A stretch of DNA of 29,746 nt, taken from the NCBI GenBank assembly GCA_031431235.1, contig JANPDA010000325.1:1-29746 (forward strand). The letters run 5' to 3'. The notes beneath the pieces were generated by a model. That model was given only the letters and a program-made list of their open reading frames with translations, ran no database searches and was not told where the DNA came from. Origin of the DNA: JANNSW01 sp031431235. GTDB lineage: Bacteria > Pseudomonadota > Alphaproteobacteria > Rhizobiales > Hyphomicrobiaceae. Positions within the stretch are counted from its first letter, which is position 1, and every line of letters begins with the position of its first letter. The position numbers and the translations under genes are program-made. Shown piece after piece: positions 7,573 through 15,636 of this stretch.

Positions 7573-7949
7573 AGCCGGCCCTCCGCCTTCAGCACCTCGT
7601 GGGCGGCCTTGAAGGCCGAAAGACCCGCGGGAATGCCGGCGTAGACCGAGACCTGCAGCAGCGCCTCGCGGATCTCCTCGTTGGTGAGGCCGTTGTTGAT
7701 GGCGCCCTTGGTATGCAGCTTCAGCTCCTCGGTCTTGCCAAGGGCTGCCAGCATCGCGAGGTTGATCAGGCTGCGATCGCGCCGCGACAGGCCTTCGCGT
7801 GACCACACGTGGCCCCAGCAATAGCTGGTGACCAGCTCCTGGAACGCCATCATGAAGTCGTCGGCATTCTCGAGGGATTTCTCGACATACTCCTTGCCGA
7901 TCACGGCGCTGCGGATCGCAAGGCCCTTCTGGAACAGCTCGGTCGACAT
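7569..7949 (-). CDS. carboxymuconolactone decarboxylase-family protein (PcaC-like)
   Basis: This 126-residue protein has the all-helical AhpD/CMD fold signature: AFQELVTSYCWGHVWSREGL, RDRSLINLAMLAALGKTEELKLHTKGAINNGLTNEEIREALLQVSVYAGIPAG. The length and the LxLHTKGAINNG segment are like 4-carboxymuconolactone decarboxylase. There is no CxxC pair, so it is not an AhpD-type peroxidase. In the beta-ketoadipate pathway PcaC decarboxylates carboxymuconolactone, but no other protocatechuate gene is present here, so a decarboxylation of another lactone or beta-keto acid is equally likely. It lies 34 bp after the hydrolase gene and overlaps the CoA-transferase start by 4 bp. Confidence 0.88.
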   Translation of the reverse strand: MSTELFQKGLAIRSAVIGKEYVEKSLENADDFMMAFQELVTSYCWGHVWSREGLSRRDRSLINLAMLAALGKTEELKLHTKGAINNGLTNEEIREALLQVSVYAGIPAGLSAFKAAHEVLKAEGRL

Positions 7950-7983
7950 GGCGCGGGCACTCCTTCTGGGTTGGCGGCTCGTC

Positions 7984-8793
7984 TCAGGCTTGGGTTTTTG
8001 CGCCGAGCCGGCGGGCGAGGAAATCGAGGATCGGCCCGGTAAAGCGATCGGGCGCCTCCCATAGCCCCATGTGGCGCAGTCCCGGCACGATGTCGACCTC
8101 GGAGCCGGGCATCGAGGCCGCCATGCGCCGCGCCATCTCAGGAGTGTTGCCGCTGTCGTCGGCGCAGGTCATGACGAGGGTCGGCAGGCGGAGCGCTGCG
8201 ACCGCCGACGTCAGCTCGTCATCGCCATCGACCAGCACCTGATAGATACGTGGATAGACATCGGTGTCCTTGCCGAGCACCGACTGGCGGATCGTCTCGA
8301 TCGCCTGGGGATGGGCTTCCCGGTAGGCGGGCGTGAACCAGCGCTCGATTGCCGCGCCAATGGTGGCGGCCGGCCCTTCGGCCGCGGCCTGGTCGACGCG
8401 CTTCTGAACGGCCGCCCGTTCAGCCGGGGTACGGCCATGGGGCGAGTTGAGAACGGCCAGCGCCGGCGTGCGCTGAGGATGATCGAGCGCGAAACGCCGC
8501 ACGATCATGCCGCCGAGCGAGAAGCCGACGATCGGAGCCTGCGCGATCCCGAGCTCATCTAGCAACTCGAGCAATTGCGCGGAGAAATCGGCGAGCGCGA
8601 GCTTGCCGGCACGCGGTGGCCGGCTTTCGCCATGGCCGAGCAGGTCGTAGGTCACTGTCCGATGGCGGGCGGCGAAAGCCGGCAGCAGCGGCACCCACAT
8701 GGCGCGAGCCATGCCGAGGCCATGTACGAGCACCAGCGGCGTCCCGCTGCCGGTGACCTCGAAGCCCCTCGCTCGTGATCGGGTGCGTGCCAT
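7984..8793 (-). CDS. alpha/beta hydrolase, enol-lactonase-like
   Basis: This 269-residue protein has the standard single-domain alpha/beta hydrolase order. The oxyanion motif is LVHGLGMARAMW (about 22-33), followed by YDLLGHGESRPP. The nucleophile elbow is VGFSLGG (Ser92), the acid is in TCADDSGNTP, and the His is in GLRHMGLWEAP. It resembles PcaD-type 3-oxoadipate enol-lactonases, and its partner gene is PcaC-like. Many relatives hydrolyse other esters or lactones. It starts 3 bp after the RidA stop codon, so the two are almost certainly co-transcribed. No signal peptide is seen; cytoplasmic. Confidence 0.88.
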   Translation of the reverse strand: MARTRSRARGFEVTGSGTPLVLVHGLGMARAMWVPLLPAFAARHRTVTYDLLGHGESRPPRAGKLALADFSAQLLELLDELGIAQAPIVGFSLGGMIVRRFALDHPQRTPALAVLNSPHGRTPAERAAVQKRVDQAAAEGPAATIGAAIERWFTPAYREAHPQAIETIRQSVLGKDTDVYPRIYQVLVDGDDELTSAVAALRLPTLVMTCADDSGNTPEMARRMAASMPGSEVDIVPGLRHMGLWEAPDRFTGPILDFLARRLGAKTQA

Positions 8794-8796
8794 CGT

Positions 8797-9195
8797 TCAG
8801 CTTTCCGGCTTGTAGGCGACCACCTCGACCTCGACCCGGCAGTCGACCAGGAGGTCGCTCACGACCGCCGACCGGGCCGGCGGCTCATGGGGGAAGTAGT
8901 CGGAGTAGACGGCATTGAAGCCGGGAAAATCGGCGCGCTCGCGCAGCCAGACCATCGCCTTCACCACATGATCGCGGGTGCAGCCAGCCTGTTGCAGCGT
9001 CACGGTGATCTCCTCGAGGACGGCGCGGGTCTGCTCCTCGATCGTGCCGGTTGTCATTGGCTTGCCATCCGCAAACGGGATCTGTCCGGTGAGAAAGACG
9101 AAATCTCCGGCGCGAATGGCGCGCGACAGGGATAGCGTGCGTCCGCCAATGACGAGAGGCGCGCCGATCACCTGCCTAGGCTTGCTTTTGCTCAT
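8797..9195 (-). CDS. RidA (YjgF/YER057c/UK114) family enamine/imine deaminase-like protein
   Basis: Starting at ATG 9195 (MSKSKPRQ) gives 132 residues, the family length; the upstream extension would only be a shadow of the neighbouring gene. Conserved parts are LSLSRAIRAGDFVFLTGQIP, TGTIEEQTRAVLEEI, VVKAMVWLRERADFPGFNAVYSDYFPHEPPARSAV and VEVEVVAYKP. The Arg in PPARSAV is the carboxylate-binding Arg of active deaminases. RidA proteins release ammonia from reactive enamine/imine intermediates; operon-specific members often act on one pathway compound. The gene overlaps the acyl-CoA synthetase end by 20 bp. Its presence hints that a nitrogen-containing intermediate is handled in this operon. 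Confidence 0.9.
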   Translation of the reverse strand: MSKSKPRQVIGAPLVIGGRTLSLSRAIRAGDFVFLTGQIPFADGKPMTTGTIEEQTRAVLEEITVTLQQAGCTRDHVVKAMVWLRERADFPGFNAVYSDYFPHEPPARSAVVSDLLVDCRVEVEVVAYKPES

Positions 9196-11317
9196 GCATG
9201 TCTCCCGCGGCCAGCGCTGAACCCTCGACGACCGACACCAGGGCATCGATCGCGATCACGCCGCTGTCTAGCACGAACAGCGGATTGATCTCGATCTCGC
9301 CGACGGAGCTTGCATTGGCCTGGGCAAACTCCCCGAGCCGCACGAGGGCGTCGAGCAGTTGCGCGAGATCGATCGCCTGCTGCCCGCGATAGCCCCCGAG
9401 GAGCCGCGACACCTTCAGCCGATTGATCGCTTCCGCGATTGCCGCTCGGCCTGCGGGGAGCAGCAATGTCGCCGCATCGCCGACGAGCTCGGTCAGCACG
9501 CCGCCGCTGGCCAGCGTCATGGCGAGCCCGAAGCCTGGATCGTTGCGGATGCCCACGAGCAGCTCGGCGCGTGGGCGCGGCGCCATGCGCTCCACCAGAA
9601 AGCGATGCTCGCTGGCCGCGACATGAGGGTGGTGCCTGCCGACGCGGCGCTGCATGGCGATGGCTTCGGCTTTCACCGTGGCGGGGCTGTCGAGACCGAG
9701 CGTCACGGCGCCGGCTTCGGTCTTGTGGGCGATGTCCTTGTGGATGAGCTTCAGCGCGAGCGGAAAGCCGAGCGAGGTGGCTGCGGCCTCGATCGTCTCG
9801 AGGCTCGCAATGCAGCCTTTCGGCGTCACGATGCCGATCGGCGCGAGCAGTCGCTTGGCTTGCCATTCGTCGAGGCGGAGCATCCGCGTATCCGCCCGGA
9901 CTTGCGGCAGCGGCAGCCGCAGATCGGCGCCGGATTGCCGCCGCCGGCCGGCATGTGCCAGACCTGCCAGCGCTTCGATCGTCTCAACGATACCCTGCAT
10001 CGGCGCAACGTGCTCCCCGACGAGAAAGGCGCGCGTCTCGGCGTCGAGGTTCTCGGGCAGCGTGCTGCAGACAGCCGCGGGAATGCCAGCCGCGCGGGTC
10101 GCCTGGACGAACGAAACCGTGTCGTTCCGATAGTAGGGCTTGCTCTCATCGATGCCGGGAAGCGGATAGTCCTGAACGATGACGGCCGCATCGTAGCCAT
10201 CCGCGAGCAAGGCCGCGAGCACCGGCGGCAGCCGCTCCGGGTCGCCCCAGATCGGCGTCGTGTAGTCGAGCGGATTGGAGACGGTCGCGATCGGCGGCAG
10301 ACGCTCGACGAGCTTCTGGCGCGTGCTTGCGGTCGGCGCTGCGAAATCGAGGCCATGCTTCTCGCCCATGTCGGCGAGCATCGTCGCGCCACCCCCCGAG
10401 CAGGTGAAGCCGGCGATGCGGAGTCCGCGGGGAATCCCGGCGATGACCGCGAATTTCAGCGTCTCGATCAGTTGTGCCGGCGATGTCACGCGGACGACGC
10501 CCAGCCGGTCGAACAGCGCGTCGTAGAGCGCGTCGCTGCCCGCGAGCGAGCCGGTGTGGCTCTCGGTCAGGCGCGCGCCGACCTTGGAGGTTCCCGTCTT
10601 CAGCGCGACCACCGCCTTGCCAGCTGCGAGCGCGCGCGACGCCGCATCGGCAAATCCCGAGACGTCCTTCAAGCCCTCGATGTGCAGCCCGATCGCACGC
10701 ACCGCGTCGTCATCGACCAGCACGTCGAGAAAATCCTCCAGACTCAGCACCGCCTGGTTGCCGGCCGAGACCATGTATGCGAACGGCAGCGAGCGCTGGC
10801 TCATGGTGAGGTCGGAGGAGAGCATGCCGCTCTGGGTGACGATCGCCGCGCCATAGCCCGGCGAGCTGCCGCCGTGGGCGAACGGCCAGAGCGCCACACG
10901 GTCGAGATAGTTGATGAGCCCGTAGCAATTGGGCCCGATCAGCGCCATGTCGCCGGCCGCCTCGACCAGGCGCTGCTCGGCATCGCGGCCCTCGCCTGCG
11001 CCCAGCTCGCCGAAGCCGGCCGCATAGCAGACGATGCCGCCCGCGCCCATCCGACGCAGCCGATCGAGGGCATCGATCGCCGCCTCGCGCGGCACGCCGA
11101 GGAAGACCGCATCGGGCGCTTCCGGCAGATCCTCGATCCGGGGGTAGCAGCGGTGGGCCCCCATCGTCGCCCGCTTGGGATTGACTGGCCAGACCGGGCC
11201 GGCGAACCCGATGCGGGCGCATTCGCCGGCGACGATTTCCGCATCGCGCCCGCCGATGAGGGCGACGTGGCGAGGCTTCAGGAGACGCAGCAGGTTCTGG
11301 CGGCGTCGCGGGGTCAT
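9176..11317 (-). CDS. NDP-forming acyl-CoA synthetase (acetate-CoA ligase family)
   Basis: The start at ATG 11317 overlaps the stop of the dehydrogenase gene as ATGA and gives 713 residues, normal for single-chain ADP-forming acyl-CoA synthetases. The order is a CoA-binding Rossmann domain (about 10-140, with VALIGG and WPVNPKR), two succinyl-CoA-ligase-like domains (about 150-440, with IVTQSGMLSSD and the phospho-His region ESHTGSLAGSDALYDA, His254), and a C-terminal ATP-grasp domain (about 480-713, with GFPLALKLIHKDIAHKTE and GEIEINPLFV). It would convert a carboxylic acid, ATP and CoA into acyl-CoA, ADP and Pi, or run in reverse to save ATP. It is the third gene of the operon. The presence of both this enzyme and a CoA-transferase suggests two different acids need CoA. 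Confidence 0.9.
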   Translation of the reverse strand: MTPRRRQNLLRLLKPRHVALIGGRDAEIVAGECARIGFAGPVWPVNPKRATMGAHRCYPRIEDLPEAPDAVFLGVPREAAIDALDRLRRMGAGGIVCYAAGFGELGAGEGRDAEQRLVEAAGDMALIGPNCYGLINYLDRVALWPFAHGGSSPGYGAAIVTQSGMLSSDLTMSQRSLPFAYMVSAGNQAVLSLEDFLDVLVDDDAVRAIGLHIEGLKDVSGFADAASRALAAGKAVVALKTGTSKVGARLTESHTGSLAGSDALYDALFDRLGVVRVTSPAQLIETLKFAVIAGIPRGLRIAGFTCSGGGATMLADMGEKHGLDFAAPTASTRQKLVERLPPIATVSNPLDYTTPIWGDPERLPPVLAALLADGYDAAVIVQDYPLPGIDESKPYYRNDTVSFVQATRAAGIPAAVCSTLPENLDAETRAFLVGEHVAPMQGIVETIEALAGLAHAGRRRQSGADLRLPLPQVRADTRMLRLDEWQAKRLLAPIGIVTPKGCIASLETIEAAATSLGFPLALKLIHKDIAHKTEAGAVTLGLDSPATVKAEAIAMQRRVGRHHPHVAASEHRFLVERMAPRPRAELLVGIRNDPGFGLAMTLASGGVLTELVGDAATLLLPAGRAAIAEAINRLKVSRLLGGYRGQQAIDLAQLLDALVRLGEFAQANASSVGEIEINPLFVLDSGVIAIDALVSVVEGSALAAGDMHEQKQA

Positions 11318-12492
11318 GCGCCGAGCGGCCTCAGGATCGAGCGCGAGATGATGTGCCGTTGGATCTCGGAGGTCCCGTCCCAGATCCGCTCGAGGCGTGC
11401 GTCGCGCCAGAGCCGCTGGATCGGCAATTCCTCCATCAGGCCCATGCCGCCATAGATCTGGACGGTGTTGTCGGCGACCCGGCCGAGCATCTCGGAGCAG
11501 TAGAGCTTGACCATCGCCGCATCGACCGGGGTCATGATCCTGTCGTCGGCTTTCTGGACGGCATCGGCGACCAGCAGATCGGCCGCGCGCAGCTCGACCG
11601 CCATGTCGGCGAGCTTGAAGCCGGTCGCCTGGAACTGGCCGACCGGCTTGCCGAACTGCTTGCGGCTCGCCGCCCATTGGCTGGCCAGAGTCATCAGACG
11701 CTCCGCCTTGCCGCAGCACGTGGCGCCGACCCAGATGCGGCCCATGCCGAGCCATTTGTCGGCGAGGTCGAGGCCGTGGCCTTCCTCGCCCAGCACCTGC
11801 CCGGGCCCGAGGCGAACGTCGTCGAAGGCGAGCTGGAAGGTCTTGTAGCCGCGATAGGAGACGGTGCGGTTGCCCTCCCGGATGTCGAAGCCTTTGATGC
11901 CAACGTCGACCAGGAACGCGGTGATCCGCTTGCGCGAGCCCTTCGGCGACTCGTCGATCCCCGATACCGCGAACACGATGGCGAAGTCGGGCATCACCGG
12001 GCCCGAGATGAAATGCTTGGAGCCGTTGAGGATCCAATCCCTGCCGTCGCGGCGCGCATTCGACTTCATCGACATGATGTCGGAGCCGGCCTCGGGCTCG
12101 GTCAGGGCGAACAGCTCGCGCTTCTCGCCGGTGACGCACGGGTCGAGGTAGCGCTTGCGCTGGTCGCCGTCGCAGGCGAGCAGCAGCTCGGTCGGACGCG
12201 CGATCCAGGAATGCAGCGCGTGGCTGGTCTTGCCATACTCGCGCTCGACCAGCGCCATGGCGCGGTAGTCGAGCCCGCCGCCGCCGACCTCGACCGGCAA
12301 ATTGGCGGCGAACAGCCCGACCTCCTTGGCCCGCCGCTCGATCTGGCGGCCGAGCTCGATCGGCACCTCGCCCGCCCGGTCGACCAGCTCCTCGTGCGGG
12401 TGCATCTCCTGCTCCATGAAGGAGCGGACGGTCGAGCCCAGCAACTCGCGCTCGTGCGTCTTGTCGTCGGCCATCGCCGGGCTCCCCGTCAT
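11314..12492 (-). CDS. acyl-CoA dehydrogenase family flavoprotein
   Basis: This protein has 392 residues from ATG 12492, which forms an ATGA overlap with the BKACE stop and has AGGGG just upstream. A second possible start is ATG 12474 (MADDKT). Family motifs are FALTEPEAGSD (FAD/substrate loop), KHFISGP, FDDVRLGPGQVLGEEGHG, ASRKQFGKPVGQFQATGFKLADM and YGGMGLMEELPIQRLWRDAR. The segment that normally holds the catalytic Glu (YEGT in medium-chain enzymes) reads IWDGTSEIQ, so the base position is Asp. It would make a 2,3-enoyl-CoA and pass electrons to ETF. It resembles CaiA-class short/betainyl dehydrogenases in context, but the substrate is not known. Confidence 0.9.
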   Translation of the reverse strand: MTGSPAMADDKTHERELLGSTVRSFMEQEMHPHEELVDRAGEVPIELGRQIERRAKEVGLFAANLPVEVGGGGLDYRAMALVEREYGKTSHALHSWIARPTELLLACDGDQRKRYLDPCVTGEKRELFALTEPEAGSDIMSMKSNARRDGRDWILNGSKHFISGPVMPDFAIVFAVSGIDESPKGSRKRITAFLVDVGIKGFDIREGNRTVSYRGYKTFQLAFDDVRLGPGQVLGEEGHGLDLADKWLGMGRIWVGATCCGKAERLMTLASQWAASRKQFGKPVGQFQATGFKLADMAVELRAADLLVADAVQKADDRIMTPVDAAMVKLYCSEMLGRVADNTVQIYGGMGLMEELPIQRLWRDARLERIWDGTSEIQRHIISRSILRPLGA

Positions 12493-13373
12493 GCGCCCCT
12501 GAGCTTCAGCTTGTTGCGGGCTTCCTTGGGTGTGAGCACGCGCGCGCCCATCCGCGTCACGATCTCGACCGCGCGCTCGACCAGCTGGCCGTTGGAGGCA
12601 AGCACACCGCGGTCGAGGTAGATGTTGTCCTCGAGGCCGACGCGCACATTGCCGCCCATCAGCACCGAGCTGGCGGCCATTGCCATCTGCATGCGGCCGA
12701 TACCGAAGCCTGCCCAGTTGCAGTCCGCCGGCAGCTGGTCCTTCATCGCCTTCATGCTGTCGGCGGTATGATCGGCACCCCACGGAATGCCGAGGCAGAT
12801 CTGGATCATCGGCGGCTGGTCGACGAGGCCTTCCGCGATCATCTGCTTGGCGAAGCGCAGCTGTCCCAGCTCGAACACCTCGAGCTCGGGCTTCACGCCC
12901 CATTCCTTGGTCAGCGCGGCCATCTTGCGCAAGTAGGGCGGCGTCGAGACGTAGATCGTGTTGCCGTCGCCGAAGTTCATGGTGCCGCAATCGAGCGTGC
13001 AGATCTCGGGCAGCAGGGCCTTCACATGGGCCAGACGCTCGATCGGGCCGATCATGTCGGTCGGCGTTCCGGGCATCGCCGGATTGTCCTCGCCGGGCGT
13101 CCAGTCGCCACCCATGCCCGACGTGAGGTTGATGATGATGTCGGTGCCGCTCGAGCGGATCAGGTCGACCGTCTGCTTGAACAGCTCGACATCGCGCGAG
13201 CCTTTGCCGGTCCTGGGGTCGCGAACATGAATGTGGGCGATCGCCGCGCCGGCCTTGGCAGCCTCGATCGCGGCATCCGCGATCTGGCGCGGCGTGACGG
13301 GTACACCCTTGTGCTTGCCGACGGTATCGCCGGCGCCGGTCACCGCGCAAGTGACCACGACCTCAGTGTTCAT
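12489..13373 (-). CDS. beta-keto acid cleavage enzyme (BKACE; 3-keto-5-aminohexanoate cleavage family)
   Basis: Starting at ATG 13373 with a strong GGGAGGAG 4-12 bp upstream gives 294 residues. It is a TIM-barrel BKACE: VVVTCAVTGAGDT at the start, Zn ligands in AHIHVRD (His47, His49), NLTSGMGGDW, CTLDCGTMNFGD, ICLGIPWGADHTADSM, and the third ligand Glu248 in VRVGLEDNIY. These enzymes react a beta-keto acid with acetyl-CoA to give acetoacetate and a new acyl-CoA. Known substrates include 3-keto-5-aminohexanoate and dehydrocarnitine. It heads the minus-strand operon and is divergent from a GlxA/CdhR-type regulator, the arrangement seen for carnitine catabolism in Pseudomonas. No carnitine dehydrogenase or thioesterase is next to it, so the substrate remains open. 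Confidence 0.93.
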   Translation of the reverse strand: MNTEVVVTCAVTGAGDTVGKHKGVPVTPRQIADAAIEAAKAGAAIAHIHVRDPRTGKGSRDVELFKQTVDLIRSSGTDIIINLTSGMGGDWTPGEDNPAMPGTPTDMIGPIERLAHVKALLPEICTLDCGTMNFGDGNTIYVSTPPYLRKMAALTKEWGVKPELEVFELGQLRFAKQMIAEGLVDQPPMIQICLGIPWGADHTADSMKAMKDQLPADCNWAGFGIGRMQMAMAASSVLMGGNVRVGLEDNIYLDRGVLASNGQLVERAVEIVTRMGARVLTPKEARNKLKLRGA

Positions 13374-13535
13374 GTCAGCTCCTCCCGTGCGGGAACTTCC
13401 GATGGTCCCCTGCCTGAATTGTGCCGGCATTCTGGCGGGCGGGCTGCAAGGCAAGCGAGAAAATTCCGACACCACTTCGGCGTTTTTCGCCAGCAACTCT
13501 TGTTCTACAGTGGATTGGCTCCCGAGGACCAAGCC
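13374..13535. promoter_or_regulatory. divergent control region between the BKACE operon and its regulator
   Basis: The 162-bp gap must hold the promoters of both units. On the minus side the BKACE ribosome-binding sequence lies at 13377-13385. On the plus side CGAGGA lies about 9 bp before ATG 13536. A small dyad GGCG-TTTTT-CGCC occupies 13479-13491. No strong sigma70 promoter was recognised. AraC-type regulators often bind such divergent gaps, so this is the likely target of the neighbouring regulator. Confidence 0.45.
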
Positions 13536-14651
13536 ATGCCCGAACGCCCCATCGTAGAACGCAAAGCCGCAACCGAGGTGGATCTGGTGGTGATCCCCCG
13601 GTTCAACATGATGGCGCTGACGGCCACGATCGAGCCGCTCAGGATCGCGAATTATCTCGCACCCGAGCCGCTCTTCGTCTGGCACTGCCTGTCGGAGCCG
13701 GGCGGGCGGGTGGTTGCCAGCAACGGCATGGACGTGGAGACGACGCCGATCGGGGAGAAGGATGGCCGCAATGCCATCGTCGTCGTGTGCGGCAGTTGGG
13801 GCGCCGAGCACTACGATGCACGTGCTCTCGGGCGATGGTTGCGGCGCGCCCGCCGGAACGGCGCGACGATCGTTGCCATGGAGCTGGGGCTTTACATCGT
13901 CGCCCGTGCGGGCCTGGTCGATGGTCACGCCGCCACCACCCATTGGTCCTGCCTGCCAGGGTTTGCCGAGCAGTTCCCGGATGTGGAGGTCTGCGAGCAG
14001 CTCTTTACCATCGACGACGCCCTCATCACGGCGGCGGGTGGCACGTCGGGCATCGACCTGATGCTGCAGCTGATCGCGCGCCAGCACGGCAGCCAGCTTG
14101 CCGCCGAGGTCGCCGACCAGATGTTGCATCATCCATTGCGGGATGCGAGGACGCCGCAGCGGCGGACCTTGGGGGGCCTCGAGGCAAACTCGCATCCCCA
14201 TGTGCGGATGGCGGTCTCGCTCATGGAAGCCCATCTCGCCGAGCCGCTGGCGATGCCCCAGCTCGCGGCCGCGATCGGCGTCTCGCAACGACAACTCGAG
14301 CGCCTGTTTCATCAGCACATGGGCTGCTCGGCGATCCGGTTCAATCTGCTGGTGCGACTGCAGAGTGCGCGGGTGCTGCTCACCTCCACCTCGCTTTCCA
14401 TCCGCGAGGTATCGGCGGCATCCGGCTTCAACAGCCTCTCCTATTTCTCGCAGGCCTTCATCACCGCCTTCGGCAAGCGCCCGCGGGAGTACCGCCATGC
14501 CTGGCCGCTCGACGAGTTGCAGCCGACCTGGCCCGGAACGGTATTCGACTATCTGGAGAAGTCGCGTGATCGCGGCAAGGGCCGTGCCCAAGGCAACGGG
14601 CCCGCCGGGGGAAAGCAGCGGACAGGCTCGAGTGGCTCGGACGGCACATAG
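13536..14651 (+). CDS. GlxA/CdhR-type transcriptional regulator (DJ-1/PfpI domain + AraC HTH)
   Basis: ATG 13536 gives 371 residues; the frame is open upstream, but the family start fits MPERPIVERK. Residues about 15-190 form a class I glutamine-amidotransferase-like DJ-1/PfpI sensor domain (VDLVVIPRFNMMALTATIEPLRIAN, VVVCGSWGAEHY, TIVAMELGLYIVARAGLVDGHAATTHW). The usual catalytic Cys position is not a Cys here (AMELGLYIVA), as is common for regulators. Residues about 225-330 hold the two AraC helix-turn-helices (MPQLAAAIGVSQRQLERLFHQHMG and SIREVSAASGFNSLSYFSQAFITAFGKRPREYR). It is close in layout to CdhR and GbdR, which sense carnitine or betaines. It is most likely the activator of the divergent BKACE operon. 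The Gly/Ser-rich C-terminal tail is probably disordered. Confidence 0.9.
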   Translation: MPERPIVERKAATEVDLVVIPRFNMMALTATIEPLRIANYLAPEPLFVWHCLSEPGGRVVASNGMDVETTPIGEKDGRNAIVVVCGSWGAEHYDARALGRWLRRARRNGATIVAMELGLYIVARAGLVDGHAATTHWSCLPGFAEQFPDVEVCEQLFTIDDALITAAGGTSGIDLMLQLIARQHGSQLAAEVADQMLHHPLRDARTPQRRTLGGLEANSHPHVRMAVSLMEAHLAEPLAMPQLAAAIGVSQRQLERLFHQHMGCSAIRFNLLVRLQSARVLLTSTSLSIREVSAASGFNSLSYFSQAFITAFGKRPREYRHAWPLDELQPTWPGTVFDYLEKSRDRGKGRAQGNGPAGGKQRTGSSGSDGT

Positions 14652-14672
14652 TTGGTCTGGCGCACGGGCGGC

Positions 14673-14702
14673 TTGATCGGGGTGGCACCGCCACGATAGG
14701 AT
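14673..14702 (+). promoter_or_regulatory. candidate promoter with a dyad in its spacer, before the TfdA-like gene
   Basis: TTGATC (14673-14678) and TAGGAT (14697-14702) are 18 bp apart and end about 58 bp before ATG 14761. The spacer contains GTGGC-ACC-GCCAC (14682-14694), a short inverted repeat that could be an operator. This is a motif match only. Confidence 0.35.
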
Positions 14703-14760
14703 TTGCGATGTCGCTCTGTTGATCGGCTCAGCTCAGGCTGCAAGGTTCAAGGAGATTGCC

Positions 14761-15636
14761 ATGCGCATGACGCCGCTGCATCCCCGTTTCGGAGTCGAGG
14801 TTCATGCTGTCGATTTGCGCTCGCTGACGCCTGCCGCCGGCTATCCAGAGGTCCGCGCGGCGTTCGAGGCCCACTCGGTTCTGCTTTTTCGCAATCAAAG
14901 CCTCGACGACGAGGCCCATCTCGCGCTGGGTGCTCTGTTCGGCCCGATCGAGGATCGCTCCATGGGCAAGAATGGGCCGAAGCCAAGGATGGACAATGTC
15001 TCCAACCGCAAGGCCGACGACACCCTCGCGCCCGAGCACGACATGCATATGATGAACCTGAAAGCCAACCAGCTCTGGCACACCGACAGCACCTTCCTGC
15101 CGGTGCCCGCGCTCGCCAACATTCTCGCGGCCCGGGTTCTCAGCTCGCGAGGCGGGGAGACCGAGCTCGTGTCCACGCGGGTTGCCTGGCAGGATCTGCC
15201 GGAGAGCTTGAAGGCCAAGGCGCGCCACGCCGTGCTGCGCCATCGCCTCGCTCACTCGCGCTCGAAGATCTCGATCGAGCTTGCCAAGCAGGAGGGGATC
15301 ACGAAATGGCGCGACCAAGCCTGGAAGGCGATCTGGCACAATCCTGTCAATGGCATGGATGCACTCTACGTCGCCTCGCACGCCTTTGCGGTCGATGGGC
15401 TGACGGATGCGGAAGGCCAACGTATGATCGATGAGCTGGTTGCTTTCGCGACACGCCCGGGCATGGTCTACACGCACACTTGGCGCCCCGGCGACGTCCT
15501 CATCTGGGATGAGCGCGCGACGCTGCATCGCGGCAAGCCATGGCCCTACGAGGAGGAGCGCACGCTCGCCAGCATCTGCGTGTCGGCGCGCGATGTGGAC
15601 GGCCTCGAGCTGGTGCGGCCAGCTGCAGCGGCTTGA
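14761..15636 (+). CDS. TauD/TfdA-family Fe(II)/2-oxoglutarate dioxygenase, TfdA-like
   Basis: The start is ATG 14761, because AAGGAGA lies 6-12 bp upstream; an earlier ATG at 14719 lacks such a site. The 291-residue protein has the metal triad of the family: His107 and Asp109 in NQLWHTDSTF and distal His256 in WDERATLHRGKPW, with a 2-oxoglutarate-binding Arg likely at Arg267. The pattern NQLWH-D-S-F, the DNVSN segment and WD-R--LHRG is closer to TfdA (2,4-dichlorophenoxyacetate) and related aryloxyacid dioxygenases than to TauD. It lacks the N-terminal zinc domain of gamma-butyrobetaine hydroxylase. The enzyme would hydroxylate an unknown acid in the cytoplasm. It follows the regulator gene by 109 bp and may belong to its regulon. 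Confidence 0.88.
   Translation: MRMTPLHPRFGVEVHAVDLRSLTPAAGYPEVRAAFEAHSVLLFRNQSLDDEAHLALGALFGPIEDRSMGKNGPKPRMDNVSNRKADDTLAPEHDMHMMNLKANQLWHTDSTFLPVPALANILAARVLSSRGGETELVSTRVAWQDLPESLKAKARHAVLRHRLAHSRSKISIELAKQEGITKWRDQAWKAIWHNPVNGMDALYVASHAFAVDGLTDAEGQRMIDELVAFATRPGMVYTHTWRPGDVLIWDERATLHRGKPWPYEEERTLASICVSARDVDGLELVRPAAAA

Noticed and set aside
7569..8793. PcaC-like and PcaD-like neighbours as a protocatechuate (beta-ketoadipate) pathway.
   Set aside because: No protocatechuate dioxygenase, PcaB or CoA-transferase IJ genes are present, and the surrounding operon has other chemistry.
12489..14591. Very long overlapping frames on both strands around the BKACE operon, such as a 700-residue frame continuing upstream of BKACE.
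   Set aside because: They are stop-free because of high GC; only the parts with family motifs and proper starts are genes.
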